Under the pieces are notes generated by a model, which was given only the letters and a program-made list of their open reading frames with translations, ran no database searches and was not told where the DNA came from. The position numbers and the translations under genes are program-made. From Neopestalotiopsis rosae (Eukaryota > Ascomycota > Sordariomycetes > Amphisphaeriales > Sporocadaceae), in contig JALGAS010000001.1 in assembly GCA_023078685.1 (NCBI GenBank), forward strand, positions 7,626,001 to 7,690,000: DNA of 64,000 bases, given 5' to 3'. Positions 22,660 through 34,805 of the stretch are shown here, piece after piece (positions within the stretch are counted from its first letter, which is position 1; every line of letters begins with the position of its first letter).

Positions 22660-23235
22660 CCACGAGTCAACGCCATCAGTCGGAGATGAATACTCGCTGT
22701 CAACCTTTTGATATAAGCGAGGCAGGACGACGGTCTATTCAATACTTGGGTATGATGTTTAACATAGTCGATGAAACTCTTTGAAGTCTATGCGGTGTCC
22801 TCTAAACCGTCAATCAAATATGCCTGCGGGCCGAGCTTTCCATACCAGCGTCGCACTTCTGGACACCATGTAACAAATGACATTGTATCAATTCTGTCAT
22901 GGTATCTGTTGTTTTGCTCTTAACCTGTGTAGATAAACATCACATTTTACCCAGCAAAACAATATTGCTGGGGTAGCCAACTGTTGAGTCATATACATTG
23001 GTAATGAGTCATATCATGATGTTTATCGGAGGGCTAGGTTAAGCCACATTTGCTTCAACCTTCGAATTGCAGTCCATGGGAAAAGTTTGTGTGATCCGAA
23101 TCTTTTTACTATTTTTCTCAATACTGCTTTACTTCTTGACATGTAACTCGTTTCTTGTCACCTTTCCGATAACAATAGAAATCCTTCGGAGCTCTCTATT
23201 GATCAAACATTTTCGAATAATATCTGTCCGAAAAC
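22660..23235. other. Spacer between FMO and GNAT genes
   Basis: No coding signal recognised; A/T-rich towards its 3' end, where the GNAT promoter should lie. Confidence 0.35.
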
Positions 23236-24439
23236 ATGGAAAAGGCAAATGCAGATCCTGTGACGGTGACTGAGATGGATTCTCAACCCCCGTCCCCGCC
23301 GATCGAGAGTGATAGAGGCGCATCTCAGGCGATCACTATGATACCTTGGGATCCAGACTGCACGGAGCATGTAGAGCGCTTACGCTTGCAGAGAATCGCT
23401 TGCGGCTGGAAGGCAGATCAAGTTGACAACTGGAGAGAACTCCAAAAATCAGGAAAGATTGGTATGCATTGGATCGTAAGTAAGATTAGCTCTTTATCTT
23501 GCCAATCTCGCCTAGGAGCTCATGATCTTCATGTCGGAAATTCTTATGCACCTCTCGAGCACCATTGGTCTTGAGAAGGAGATGAGATGTCATTCACGAG
23601 TTGATTTCCGCAAAGAGTCACGTAAAGTCAAAATCTATACTGTATTTCATTTTTTGATGCATCTATTCGTGGGATGCAACGTCAAATCACCTCTTTCCCC
23701 AGACCACGATACTGCCAAGTACTCAGCATAACCTATATGTTAACCTAATTATAGGTTCTCACACCCTCACACCTGGAAACGTCGTCCCGTCTGCAGAAGC
23801 ATATCAAAGCGTTCCCCAATGAGTCTACGCCTCTAGCGGATACGTGCAGAGTGGTTTTGTCCCGCCCACACACTCCTGATCCGCAGTTCAAGACCTTCAT
23901 CCCAATCGGGCACATTTCCTTGGACGTGGTCACATCCTTTCCAGAGCTCCGGGCTTCAGCTGAAGATGGTGTATACTCTATCAACTCCTTCTATATCTCC
24001 AGAGGTCTTCAGCGTGGCGGGCTAGGCGCAGCTGCGATGGTAGCCTGTGAGAGGTGAGATGGCGTTCCCTCCGCATCTGGAGCTGACCATTGAGTGACAT
24101 GAGCTGACAACGGAAATATTAGAATGGCTAAGACAGAATTCGGAGCCAAGACCATCACTTTATCGACTATCAGCGATGATGAATTATACCCTGAGAACCC
24201 CCGCAGGATAGCAATGGGTAAAACAGAAATACCTACAGTGAGTTTATCGCAGTCTGTTGGTACATACTCCATGATGTTGTCCCGCTAACAGTTTCCCAAC
24301 GCCAAAGCCTACAAACCAGGTTTGGTACTCAAGGCGAGGGTACATTGTCTATGGACACAGACTCGACGCATACCAAGACATCGACCCTACGGGCAAGCGC
24401 TGGGGCGTAAAGTGTGTATTCATGAGCAAAGAGCTTTAG
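23236..24439 (+). CDS. GNAT-family N-acetyltransferase
   Basis: 257 residues; exons 23236-23475, 23755-24053, 24123-24237 and 24320-24439, with introns of 279, 69 and 82 bp. All phases close on a TAG. The opening (about 35 residues) is low complexity with PPSPP. The fold is recognised by GWKADQVDNWRELQKSGK, then FIPIGHISLDVV, INSFYISRGLQRGGLGAAAM (the acetyl-CoA pyrophosphate-binding segment, R-x-x-G-x-G/A-like) and, across the third splice, VWYSRRGYIVYG near the C-terminus. This arrangement matches a family of fungal GNAT proteins of unknown substrate. The third acceptor was chosen at 24318-24319 because the earlier AG at 24290-24291 throws the WYSRRGY motif out of frame. The first intron is unusually long for this window. 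Confidence 0.8.
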
Positions 24440-26010
24440 CTAAGCCCGTTGGGACACTTGAGCTTTGACAGCTGCAAAGACGTTGACGTGCCAAGATGAA
24501 ACCAAGATCTACGAGGCAATGGTTCGAATGCGGGTAAGGGGGTTGCAATGCATTGGTGACAGTGAGGCGCCTTTGATATAGCTACTTGCAACTATAACGA
24601 AGGCAGCTCAGCCCAGACCGTGCTGAGGATAGAGTACCAGAAGGCAAGACAAAGGTCTAAGCACTCTCGACAACATGTATCCTGATGAGCCTGGAGATCA
24701 TGAGGCCTGTGAGATAGGTACAATCACATACATTATCAACATATTCTTGTATCAAGCAGTATAATTCTATGTAGTATCTTTCAATCCATGGCTGCACTGA
24801 CCTTGTGTCAAAATAACCACGTGTATGATCATGACTGTGCGGGTGCATTACCTTCGGGCAAGCTACATTAGTATCCGCGTTCAACCATGGTAGATGCAGC
24901 GACAACCTGACCCAAAGCACAAACTTCTCATTTTTTCGAAAATCCTTATCTCCCTAACCATGGGTTCTTCTTTTCGATCGATAAAGTCTTTTATTCTTAA
25001 GTAAGCTTATCGCCCGGCAGCAGCATCATTACATATGCCGCAACACAGGGCACCACCTCATGTCAAAATCTCCTGCCATATCCGGACAGCATGCCCGAAC
25101 CCCCGGTCCGCAGCGCAGCACGACGCGCAGGACGAAAAAAAAAGGGTGGGGGCGGGCGGGCAGCAGAACTGGGCCCTTTGCATATTCATATCTGGCTGGG
25201 ACCCCCCGCCGCCCGCCCGAATTCGACGTTTTGTGATCACTTTGGAACCCTTGCCTTGTACGTAAAACCTCATCCTCGAGCCGGAAAGCTTCTTCTTCGC
25301 TTGCGATGCGATGAGAGGAGACATATTGCGCAGCGCGATCCCTTGTCCTGCGATCGCCCGATGGGCAATAATTAAGCGCTTTCATGGGATTGAAGATACT
25401 CGACCGGGGGTCCTGGGAGATAAAGATATGCGATGCTGAACCTCGTGGCCGTTGACAGCCGAGTGTAGGCCCTATCGCGAGGCAGGACAGAAACGTCAAA
25501 AAAGCAATACAGACTTCTCCGTACATGAAGCATATGCAAAGTTTCAATGGTGCAATATCTGGAGTATCGGGCTGCGATTTCGGGATTTGGCCATAGACAC
25601 GCTGGAATACTCTGTTATACGTGACTATCACAATGCGAATACAGATCTCTCCTTATGCGAAGGTTATATGGTCTCGGGGTCTGTAATTGCCTACAGCTCA
25701 TTCAGAGACGAATTGCATAGGAAGTCTCCTTCTCAATCCCCGGCTCCCTTTGTCTCGCAGAAAGCGAATCGCCCTGGAAAATATCTCGGAGACTGCGCCG
25801 CCTCATACTTTGTGACTACTGTGTACAAGACAGCTACGACAGGGTCATTACTATGGTATGCACGAAGGCAAAAACAGGGTATTAACTCCGACCCCGCATG
25901 CGCCCAGGTCTGGACGCAGATCACCCAGGGTATAGGAGGAATCACCACAGCGAGCAGCCAAGCGGCCGAGTGACAAGGGATACATTTCGTTTTCTTACTG
26001 ACCTACTACC

Positions 26011-26038
26011 TACATAGTAGTACAGTATCTACTATGTA
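26011..26038. repeat. Perfect 10-bp inverted repeat
   Basis: TACATAGTAG (26011-26020) and its reverse complement (26029-26038) flank an 8-nt spacer. Similar TACTA/GTAC-rich words recur near 33690-33900, so this is probably low-complexity intergenic sequence rather than a terminator or mobile-element end. Confidence 0.5.
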
Positions 26039-27899
26039 TGGCTATTGCTGTAGGATCAGGGGCTACGGGATCTGAAATCTAGTCTTTGAAAGCGCGACAA
26101 CTATTGTGCCGATCCGAGATATCTATCAACCTCATTGTACACTTTCGCAGTCTAGCCACGGTGTGAATGCCTTGATGACCGGGAGCGTAGAAGAGAGGCA
26201 GGGGACGTCACGTCAAAGATCTATCAGATCACACGTCCGCCTTCACGGAACAAATTAAAGCGATCAGGGATGATTCCCATGTACCGTGAAAGAGCCTCCG
26301 GGGAAGAATGCCTAGGAATGGTGAGCTGAGCTGAGTGTCTGGGTCGGGGCGACAAGTTTCCGAGAATCTGAATAAGGAAAAAGAAGACAGCACACATTGA
26401 CTATTCAGGGTCGCCAGCACGTCGAATTTGATGCTCGAATGTATTATCAGGCATTTAATGTCAAATCTGTATACCCGTGACGATAGTTGTAATATGCCCA
26501 TCTGGGAGTTGGCTGGTCTTGGCGCATCGCTCGCTTAACATGTCCACGAGATACACGTAGCCTTGACGAAACAAAAGCACCTATCTACGGCAATTAAGTG
26601 ATAGAGAATTGTTCATCAATGATTCCAATTTAATCGGCTGCAAGTATTATAAAACTCGCATTTTCTAATTTCTGTTAAACCTTCCCGGTTTGGATGAATT
26701 CTGGTATAGTTGTGCCAGACAAGGCTTCAAGTAAATGCCGTAGTACTAAAAAGAGATTTTGCACTAGGCTTCTGATATGGCCATACTAAGCGTTTAGTCT
26801 GCTTTACTAGAATGGAACCATATATCGCTTTCTGTGATGTGTCAACCTATGGTAGTTCTCTGTGTATTAGGCATATTCAGCTTCTCTCTTGCATCTTGCT
26901 GCCCAAAGCTGAAACTCATGCAGCTCTTACCTACACACTCTTTTCAGGCCTTGGCTTGGTAAGCACAGTATTTCAGTAACGAACAAAGTTCTGATATGCC
27001 AAGATATTGACCATAGGAATCTGACAGCGGTGTATAGTCTGACAGGACCAATCTTGCTCTTGAAACGGCGTTTCCGAGCCCGCCCGATCTTCGGTCCGTA
27101 GCGAAATGTCACGGGAGCGCACTAAAATCAACATTCTCGGCATCATTGTGCTGGAGAATGGCAAGCCACTGATCCACAGGCGCCGCCCAGAGAGGTTGAC
27201 CCATTGTAGCGCGATCCAGCACTACCGATTTCCAGGCCTTGCGATAGTGTGGGCGCATAAACATGGAGCGGGAGATCGGCGCATAGGATGGGAATTGCGA
27301 GTCATTGCTTGCTGCTGAGCGGTGGACGTTCTACCGTTGGCTCCCGAATAAATCTCCACAGGCTCTTCAGGCAAGGCCTGAATGGTGACCCTGAGGTGAA
27401 TATGAGAGGCTGTGAGCGCACGCCATTCTGACCATCATCAGTCACTAAGGCAGCCCTTTTGTGTCTTTATCCATCTATGGGCGTATCGTCATGCAGCCAC
27501 GCGCTGGTGCGAAGAAACCAACAAGGCTAAGAACAGAAAGACCTTTCTGGACAAGTTCGTATTTGAACAGCTGCCTGCAGCCCAGTAGTCGCGTCACTTT
27601 GGTTGCAGCAACGGTCAAGACGCCGGCCGTAGGGCAGACTGTTCAGAATACTCCTTTGGGAAGCAGTAAGCGCGTCACGATGACCCATGCTGCGCCCGAG
27701 GTCGATAGTGTCTGGAACGAAATGCCAAAACCACCTCATGATCGCCGAGATGGCCTCGAGACGGTTGACATTATGCTTCATGCAACATCAAAATAGCACC
27801 GCTTTGGGAAATGCATCAGCTGAATCCCAAGGCCACCACCACAGTGTGCAAAGATGCCACACCCGTGAAAGTTTCCATTCTGCGCACCCAGATGAACCT

Positions 27900-28341
27900 C
27901 ACTCAGGGTCTGCCATCATCCACAAGCGACGCTAGATCTGCGTTCGTCGCAAGAACAAGTTCGCAGCAATCAGGGTTTTCGGCCTGGCCAGATGGCCATT
28001 GCCATATCAAGACTTCCCACGCGAACTGCTGTGGGTTTGTGGTCTCTCTCCGTTGGCCCAGCATCGGCGGCATGTGATCTTTGCTGAGGGTATTTCTGGA
28101 GTTTTGCAGCAAAACTAGGTCGTAGCGCTCGACTAGAACCTTGAAAGCTGAATATCGTCTCCCAGTAGTAGCCCTGCGGCTGCGGATAGATCGCGATCAG
28201 GTCTCCACTGAAGAAACATGGGGGACTAAATTTAGGTAGCGAAGAAACCAGATACAGCGGTGAGTTGAGGTTCTGGGAAAGAATCTTGAGCCTTGAACAG
28301 GCCTGGTACCCTTGTTGTTGCGGATGGTGGCACGTAAACAA
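27900..28341 (-). pseudogene. Possible cytochrome P450 debris (weak)
   Basis: On the minus strand, GDLIAIYPQ resembles the segment that follows the K-helix in several fungal P450s. In another frame, NPQQFAWEVLIW followed by CCELVLATNADLASLVDDGRP loosely resembles the haem-ligand to C-terminal region (CPGxxFAxxEVLI), but the cysteine is replaced by asparagine and several frame changes are needed. No continuous reading frame exists. This could be chance similarity. Confidence 0.2.
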
Positions 28342-29289
28342 GAGGAAATTGAATCGTCAAGACGTCAGCACGGAAACTTGAAAGGAAGGGCGCTATCATG
28401 TCAATGACTGCACTGGCTATCCCCCATCGTTACCTACAAGCCAAGCAATTGATCTGTACAAGTCGGCGTTCGGTACAATTCTCGCCTGGAGGATGTGGAG
28501 TGGCTACTAGGATTGTCGAGAATGGAAAATGGGATCTGCTCTGACTGCGCTATCCCATAGTGCCCACAGCTTGGTCGTTAGGCCTAGAACCACTCAGGAC
28601 TAGCCCTCACTCTGGCTTGTCACGAGCCCTACGGAGTCTCAAGAGGTCAATACTTGCAGGTACTTGCGTCTGCTTCTACTGCCTCGCATACACAGTATAG
28701 ACTCGTTGACTCTTCAAAGCTCTGAAGGCCCGATCCATTCATAAGGCTCGCTGGTGTGCTCACCATTGCCGTTGTATTGCCGCATATGGGACCCTCTCAT
28801 ATTACGACCTGGACGGAAACGCACCGCATATTACTCAATTCAACCTGAACAGTGGTGATTTCTCGGTGTGAATTCCAGCTGCGACCCACGTCAATCAGCG
28901 CCAACAAGCGTAGGCGTGGAGATTGAGCCACAGAGTACATACATCACACCTTTCTCAATGCTCGCCCGGGCAGTTTGGCTTCTTGGTCGCTAGCTTTTGT
29001 CAGTCGCAACTGGTGTCAGGGAGTTCGTTAAAGTACACAGTATCGCGAGGGCAAAGTATAAACCCCCTTGAATGGCCTCGGCCCCAGCCCGGGCAGGGAT
29101 CGTGGGGCCTCCTGTCGCCAGGCTCCCTTGCTTATCATGGACCCATGAATGATGAGGAGACATCTGGCTGGACTCATAACTATCCGACGACCGTACATAC
29201 ACAGTAGTACTGTGTATACAGTTGCTCGGGTTAGGTAAGGCGACTGTAAAGAGCAAATAAAATGAAGATCACGACTTGTACCACTGTCA

Positions 29290-29570
29290 AGCCCGCATTT
29301 TTGGAAAGAAGCATCTTGCCAAGCTTTTGGAATTATTGAATTCTTCATGGGTATAATCTGGCAAGCGAAATAGCTTATGGACAATTGTGGCACGAGTATA
29401 ACCGACCGCTTGAGGCATCCCCTCGCCAAGGGCAGTATCGTCCGGAACTGTGCCATAAATCGTCATGAGCCGACCGTGGCATGACCACGAGGCAATTGTC
29501 AAGAAGGTTCATGATTACGTGTATTTGCAAGGCTTCATCGATTGCGCCTTGCGGTGGTCGTCGAAGCTCG
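29290..29570 (-). pseudogene. Possible cytochrome P450 fragment (weak)
   Basis: Minus-strand frames show HRKAQ with AIDEAL in a neighbouring frame, then RTILPLA with GMPQAV in another frame, then YFACQIIPMKNSIIPKAW. Order and rough spacing recall KAQxEID, the K-helix (LRWxPxLPLGxPH) and the IPKGSIVIPNAW strand of P450s. At least three frameshifts would be required. It is offered as a hint of gene decay, not as a gene. Confidence 0.25.
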
Positions 29571-32500
29571 ACAGAGAATATCAAGCAAATTTGTGGCATG
29601 TGTCACGGTACTGGTCCCCATTGTGACAGAATAGGGCACTTAACCGGAATAGAGATCCTCTTATCAGCCACATTTTTCTGATCTGATCAATGGGAAGTGT
29701 GGAATATCACCCCAGAATGCCAATGAGATTTCCTTTCTGGGCCAACCGGCGTTGTGCAACCCACCACGGGGCCAGGCTTTAAAGCATGGAGCATACGCAC
29801 GCAAGTCATTTCCAAGTCCGCCACGAGGTTGCGAAGAGTGCTCAGACCTCAAGACAACCCTGGCCGACGGGAAGCGAAACTCTCTTTGCACTCTTGTCCA
29901 GAAAGAATGATGCCAGCCCGAATGTCGGGGTGAGGGACCTGTCAAAGGTATACGTACGTGTCTTGGTGCGCATGTACTCGTGGCAACTCGTGGGTGCACG
30001 GTGTCTGTATCTCTGATGGTGTGCCGAGCTTGCATCGCAGAGGCGTTTCTGCAAAGCACTCACGGGCAGTAAACCTGTGGCATGAGTGGTATGCATAACC
30101 TGAAACCTCGACAGAATCACTCCTTTGCGTTACAGAGCAGAGGTTGATAAAATGAGTATACCAAGATTGAACAAGATCTTTGAAATAGTTGTGCCATAGG
30201 CAGAATTTCTTTTAAAGTTGGTCCCAAAGTAGATTAATATGCTGCAGATCACTTGGGATACAGCACATTCTGGGGAGAGTATAGGTCCTTCAGTATCACT
30301 CCGTGTCATGGGGCGGTCACTGTCCCAGACTCGCTCGCTGGAATGTACTCGAAGCAGGGTTTTCTCATGGCGATAAATCGCCAAACGTGGGGGTTGCTCA
30401 CGATACCTTGAACAGCTGCGTCGACGTGTTGCACCCGTCGCCCGTCGGCAGCCTAGGTCTCCGGATGGTATTGCGCAAGTCATAGCCGCTGCCGGTTTTC
30501 TATACCCATTCGAGATACAGACTCCACAATCTGCTACGACGCTGCGGTATTTGTAGTGTGGACACGGCGTTCTCACACTAGACTGTGGGAATTTTTTTCG
30601 GGACCAGCCGGCAGTGCTCTCTCGAGCGTCCTGCTGCAGCTTTACCTCTCGAGCGAGAAATCGACTCTCCTCTCTTGTCTATCAGTAAAAAGCTGGTCGC
30701 CACTTGTGTCTGGGCTCAGAGTCCGAGACCCAAGTGCGTGCTCCAGGGATACTGCAAATTGCATGGACCTGACCCTTGGCAGAGCAGAAAGATAGGCGAA
30801 AAGGGTCAATAACGCTTCCAGGCGGTGCAATCATCGGTCCGCTATGTAAGCTCTAACGGCCGCTGAAAATGACTGCCGGAAGACGCCTTACCGCTAAACT
30901 GGACTGTCTCTAGGTAATTTGTGGCTGGCTTGTTTTCTATCGGCACTTTGACAGCCCTCTGCACACGAGATGCCGGCCGTCTCCGTCAAACCCAATTGGG
31001 GATAATTGTGCAGAACCGGATGTACTCTGTACAGAGTAATAGGATGTGTTTGTCTCGTACGCGAGAGCTGCTGAAGCCTTTCTCCATGGCCAAGAATATA
31101 ACTGGAACAATCACCGTCAGTGTGAGATAGCCTAAATTCAGCTTTCCAAGATCTAGTGTATCATAAACGCCCCTAGGTTGGCACAGGTATACAACAATAC
31201 TACCTACAACGACTCCTTATTTGCTACCTTGGGCGAAGCTATGGCCAGATGCTGTCACCAATCAAGCCGCCCACCGTGTCGGCGTAGGTAGCATGCGGGG
31301 GAGCTGTTCATGGGTGATAGCTGATTCGGCTGCTGTGCCGTTCCCCGCCTGTTCTCTGCGCTGGATTCTCAAGCCGATTAGCTGGTGATCTGTGCTTGCT
31401 TGGGACGCTGCATGTCCATATTGCCTGTCCACTTTGTTTCCGGAGGGGGGCGGGAAGCACGTTGCAACATGAGCAAAATGCCCTTATATGACCCTTTGCT
31501 ATAGGAAGACGGAAAATAATCTTGGGACGAATGATGCAATAAGCTTCTGCCCAGACACGCCATGCTCGCCGCCTGTTGATTGTACGAAACCCCGTAAAAA
31601 TTTCTTTGCATGCCCCAGCGCTCGGTGACGGACTATCACCAAAACAGATTTGCCGGCGAGAGGTGTACGCTTTTGTTCAACAGCGTCGCAATATAGGCCG
31701 CTGCTGAACATACTATTGGACGGCAGGATTGGCAATAGACCATGCAAAATGACTGGACTGCTCGACTTCCAACCAATTACACCACCGAGTCGAACATGGC
31801 ATTTGTATGGTTATGAGCAGTGAGCACTCAGCTACACATGAGGAGTAATTACCCGTTAAAGAATAGAAGTTGTCAGTCTACTGGCATCTATCACTACAAG
31901 TATAGTTTGAACCGGTCAGAATGCAGCATAATTCGTACACTGTGCGCTATCGTTGGGAGAACGCCATTGATGGTTCTGGACTTCATCCTGTGGGCGATCA
32001 ATACTCATATGAGCATGTTCAGGTAGCCAACCTTGACGGCACAACTGAGTCCAGCTCGCGCACGGCCTCACAAGTCAAATAAATCTCTACTTGACTCTCT
32101 TGGTGATGAAACAGGATGATGTGGTTGCACAACAGTTCTGCGTCCTTCGAACTAGTCAACAGTGGGAAATGTAAGCTCCAGAACGGTAACGCGCATCATG
32201 CCAGAGCATGCACGGGTCGACCATTTCGGGCGACGCCCAACCCACACCTACATATTCTTTTGCAGCAAGGCCCTGGGTCTTGACCGAATCACAGCTGGCG
32301 AATCTCGAGGTCCGACGTAAACCGTTCACTTGTGTTTTCTGACAAAAGAGCAAGCTGCTTGGGGAGAAAACATTTTCATTCGCCAAGGTTGCAAATATCA
32401 AGAACGAGATAATCTTCACTGATACCTTGATGCACTCTTTCCCGAGGTCAGGAGGACCGACTCTACCTTGGCTTGCTTGGGTACACTGTACTTCACAATT

Positions 32501-34805
32501 GCAGCTTTAGGGCAGATCCACGGCCAGCCGTCACCGGGTAGGTACAATAAGTGAGCTGCTCTAGATGGCCCCTCATCCAATTCAATTAACACCATAAAGC
32601 TAAGCCCTACTATATGACATGACCCTCCCAATAATGACACTGTCCCAGCCTTGTAGTTCCGAAAATCACGATACGCTATGTGTTTCTCTGAATTATTGAA
32701 AGCATGCTGTTTTGTTTTAAGAATATGCAATTGGGAACAGTATGATGGTGGGTGTGTTCCAGAAGCAATAGGATCGACGTAGGAGCCAGACAAAGAATTC
32801 CCTCGGCGGCCTAGTCTGAAGAGGACGCTGCTGCTGCTCACCGTTCCCGTGGCCTTGAACTCTTTGGCGCTGAGCCCCTCCCGCCCGTCCTCGCGTCTGT
32901 TCACTACTGCTACTACCTAAACTACGATTCTTCTTTGGCAGATGCTACCTCGTCCACGTAGTCCATGTCTCGCGTGTCTATCGTGCTCAAGCTTCTGTAC
33001 GTTCCCGCATTGGTGGAAAGCCAAAAATTGACCACCATCGCGGGTTGCGTCAGGTCTAACACGTTTCTACCTGCCTTCTAGAGCATCGCTGCGAGATCTC
33101 TCATCCAGAATTGACCATGTTCACTCTCTCGCTGTACTGCCCTGTTATCTTTGTCGCAAGGTATGGTCTTGTCACTTGCGCCGTACCAGGCAGCCGATTT
33201 GGGTTCCGCTCCGCACCCTGGTTCGGCTCTCGACTTGCTCCGCGCCTCTGGCCGCGAAAGCTCTCACATACAGAGTTGCAGACGTTTGTCCGGTTGCGAA
33301 ATGAAGGTCTAGAAAGAATCGATCATCACCGTCGCATCAGAGTGGCCCCCTCCCTCCCTTGCCTTCTTCGGCATTGAAAGACCACAGCACTGGGGATATT
33401 GGTTGAGCGCCATGGCTGCGAACTACTGTACTGTACCCAGATAGTAGAGAGCGACATTCATACCTACCCCCCGGCAAATCCCATGCCCTCGCACTGGGAG
33501 GTATTTCGAAGTACACCCACGTTTCCGGTATAGTCCAGCCACTGAGCGCGCTACTTGGGCGACAGGTGTGGTGGAGGCGCGTACACAGATGACATGGGTT
33601 TTAGAGGCGCCAAGCACCGAGTCCAAAATGTCTGCATCCGTCCATTGTTGGCACCATCGACCATACATCAGACACTACTTTCACTACACATCTACATACT
33701 ACTACGTACCATACCAGCGACGGAGATAGTGAGTGAGAGAAAAAATAGAGAAGCTACAACAGCCCAGCCCACCACCTGCCCACCAACCTTCTCGACGTTG
33801 GATCCATTTGACCCCGTATTGCTGCTGTCTCTCATCGCTAGATCCGATTTTTAGTCGCCTGTTGTTTATATAGTACACTACTGTGTACGCTACACATAGT
33901 CCGCACGGCATCATCGTGGCTCGAGCGGAGTTGCCCATTCTTCCACTATAATCGTAGGAACACAGTAGTCACTGATCTTTTCAAGATTAGGCACGAACCC
34001 ATGCCCCCCTCTGCTCGGCTCGCGGCATGCCTGAGGAGTATACTATGTAGTGACATGGGTAGCAACTGCGCTGAATGAGAAATAAGTGTCTAGGTCTGTT
34101 GATGCACGAAGTATCTGTCCGTCTATTGCTCTGTCTTCCTGCCTGCCATCAGACCAAGAGCCCAAGCCGCACTCTCTCTGCAGGTTTTACCATGTATGGA
34201 GCCAGGAGCCAGGAAGCCCATCATCTCACGAAGCAGCAGACCACCAGGGTCCGCACAAATGAGTGGAGCAGCTCACACTACTCCATGATCTTGCGCCGCC
34301 GTTCTTGCCTTGGGTCCCTGTGCCTACCCTACAGACCCCTACGTGACCACCAGGTGATGTGCATCTCCCGTTCATATCTTGGTCTCCGCTTAGTAGCCCC
34401 ACGGTACCATTTCTATCCGGCTGGCCTAGATAATAAAGATAGATCCTCGATACCGCTTGATCTTGACCCTCATCTTGGCTATTTCTATTTGACCAACTCG
34501 ACCGTATTTCTGTTTGTGGTTGTTGAATATCATATACGTGCAACCATCAACGGGCCATTCGCTATCCAATTCAATATTGGTTGGAAGCCTGTCTTGTCTT
34601 ACACCCACCCATACATATCCGAGAGTAGCTCCAGCTCGCCTCCAGCATCCCTGCATGACCGCCGTGGTATTGGACGCATGACCTTTGGCGGGGGGTAGTT
34701 GATCTTGAAACCTACCAGCTTCGTATCGATATATCCTTTCGTCTCTCTCGCCGAACCGGGTCCTCGACAACTCTCCACTGTCTGCTCGGCTCGCAGCCAA
34801 GAGAA

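Larger units (their letters stand above)
24440..34805. other. Gene-poor 10.4 kb region
   Basis: No intact gene was recognised on either strand. Open frames here are short, lack recognisable domains or start without ATG. Base composition is not strikingly AT-rich, so heavy repeat-induced point mutation is not obvious. Weak P450-like fragments lie on the minus strand at 27.9-28.3 and 29.3-29.6 kb, and a small palindrome at 26011-26038. The last 0.7 kb is probably the leader and promoter of the regulator at 34806, including a frame at 34075-34698 not believed to be coding. A guanine-rich stretch lies around 25135-25165. Confidence 0.5.

Noticed and set aside
24505..24545. GGTTCGAATGCGG resembling a tRNA T-arm
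   Set aside because: No matching acceptor, D or anticodon arms can be folded around it.
25029..25631. 200-codon minus-strand frame
   Set aside because: No domain, compositionally odd and opposite another open frame; typical chance frame in G/C-rich intergenic DNA.
25452..25973. 173-codon plus-strand frame with a faint MFS-like end
   Set aside because: Starts at TTG, has no recognisable domain or neighbouring exon, and the membrane-protein resemblance is only a few residues.
32156..32419. Minus-strand frame with a signal-peptide-like start
   Set aside because: The apparent first codon is GTG, no ATG gives a secretion signal, and there is no cysteine pattern of a small secreted protein.
34075..34698. 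207-codon plus-strand frame before the AT-hook regulator
   Set aside because: No domain and low-complexity composition; it fits leader sequence of the downstream gene.
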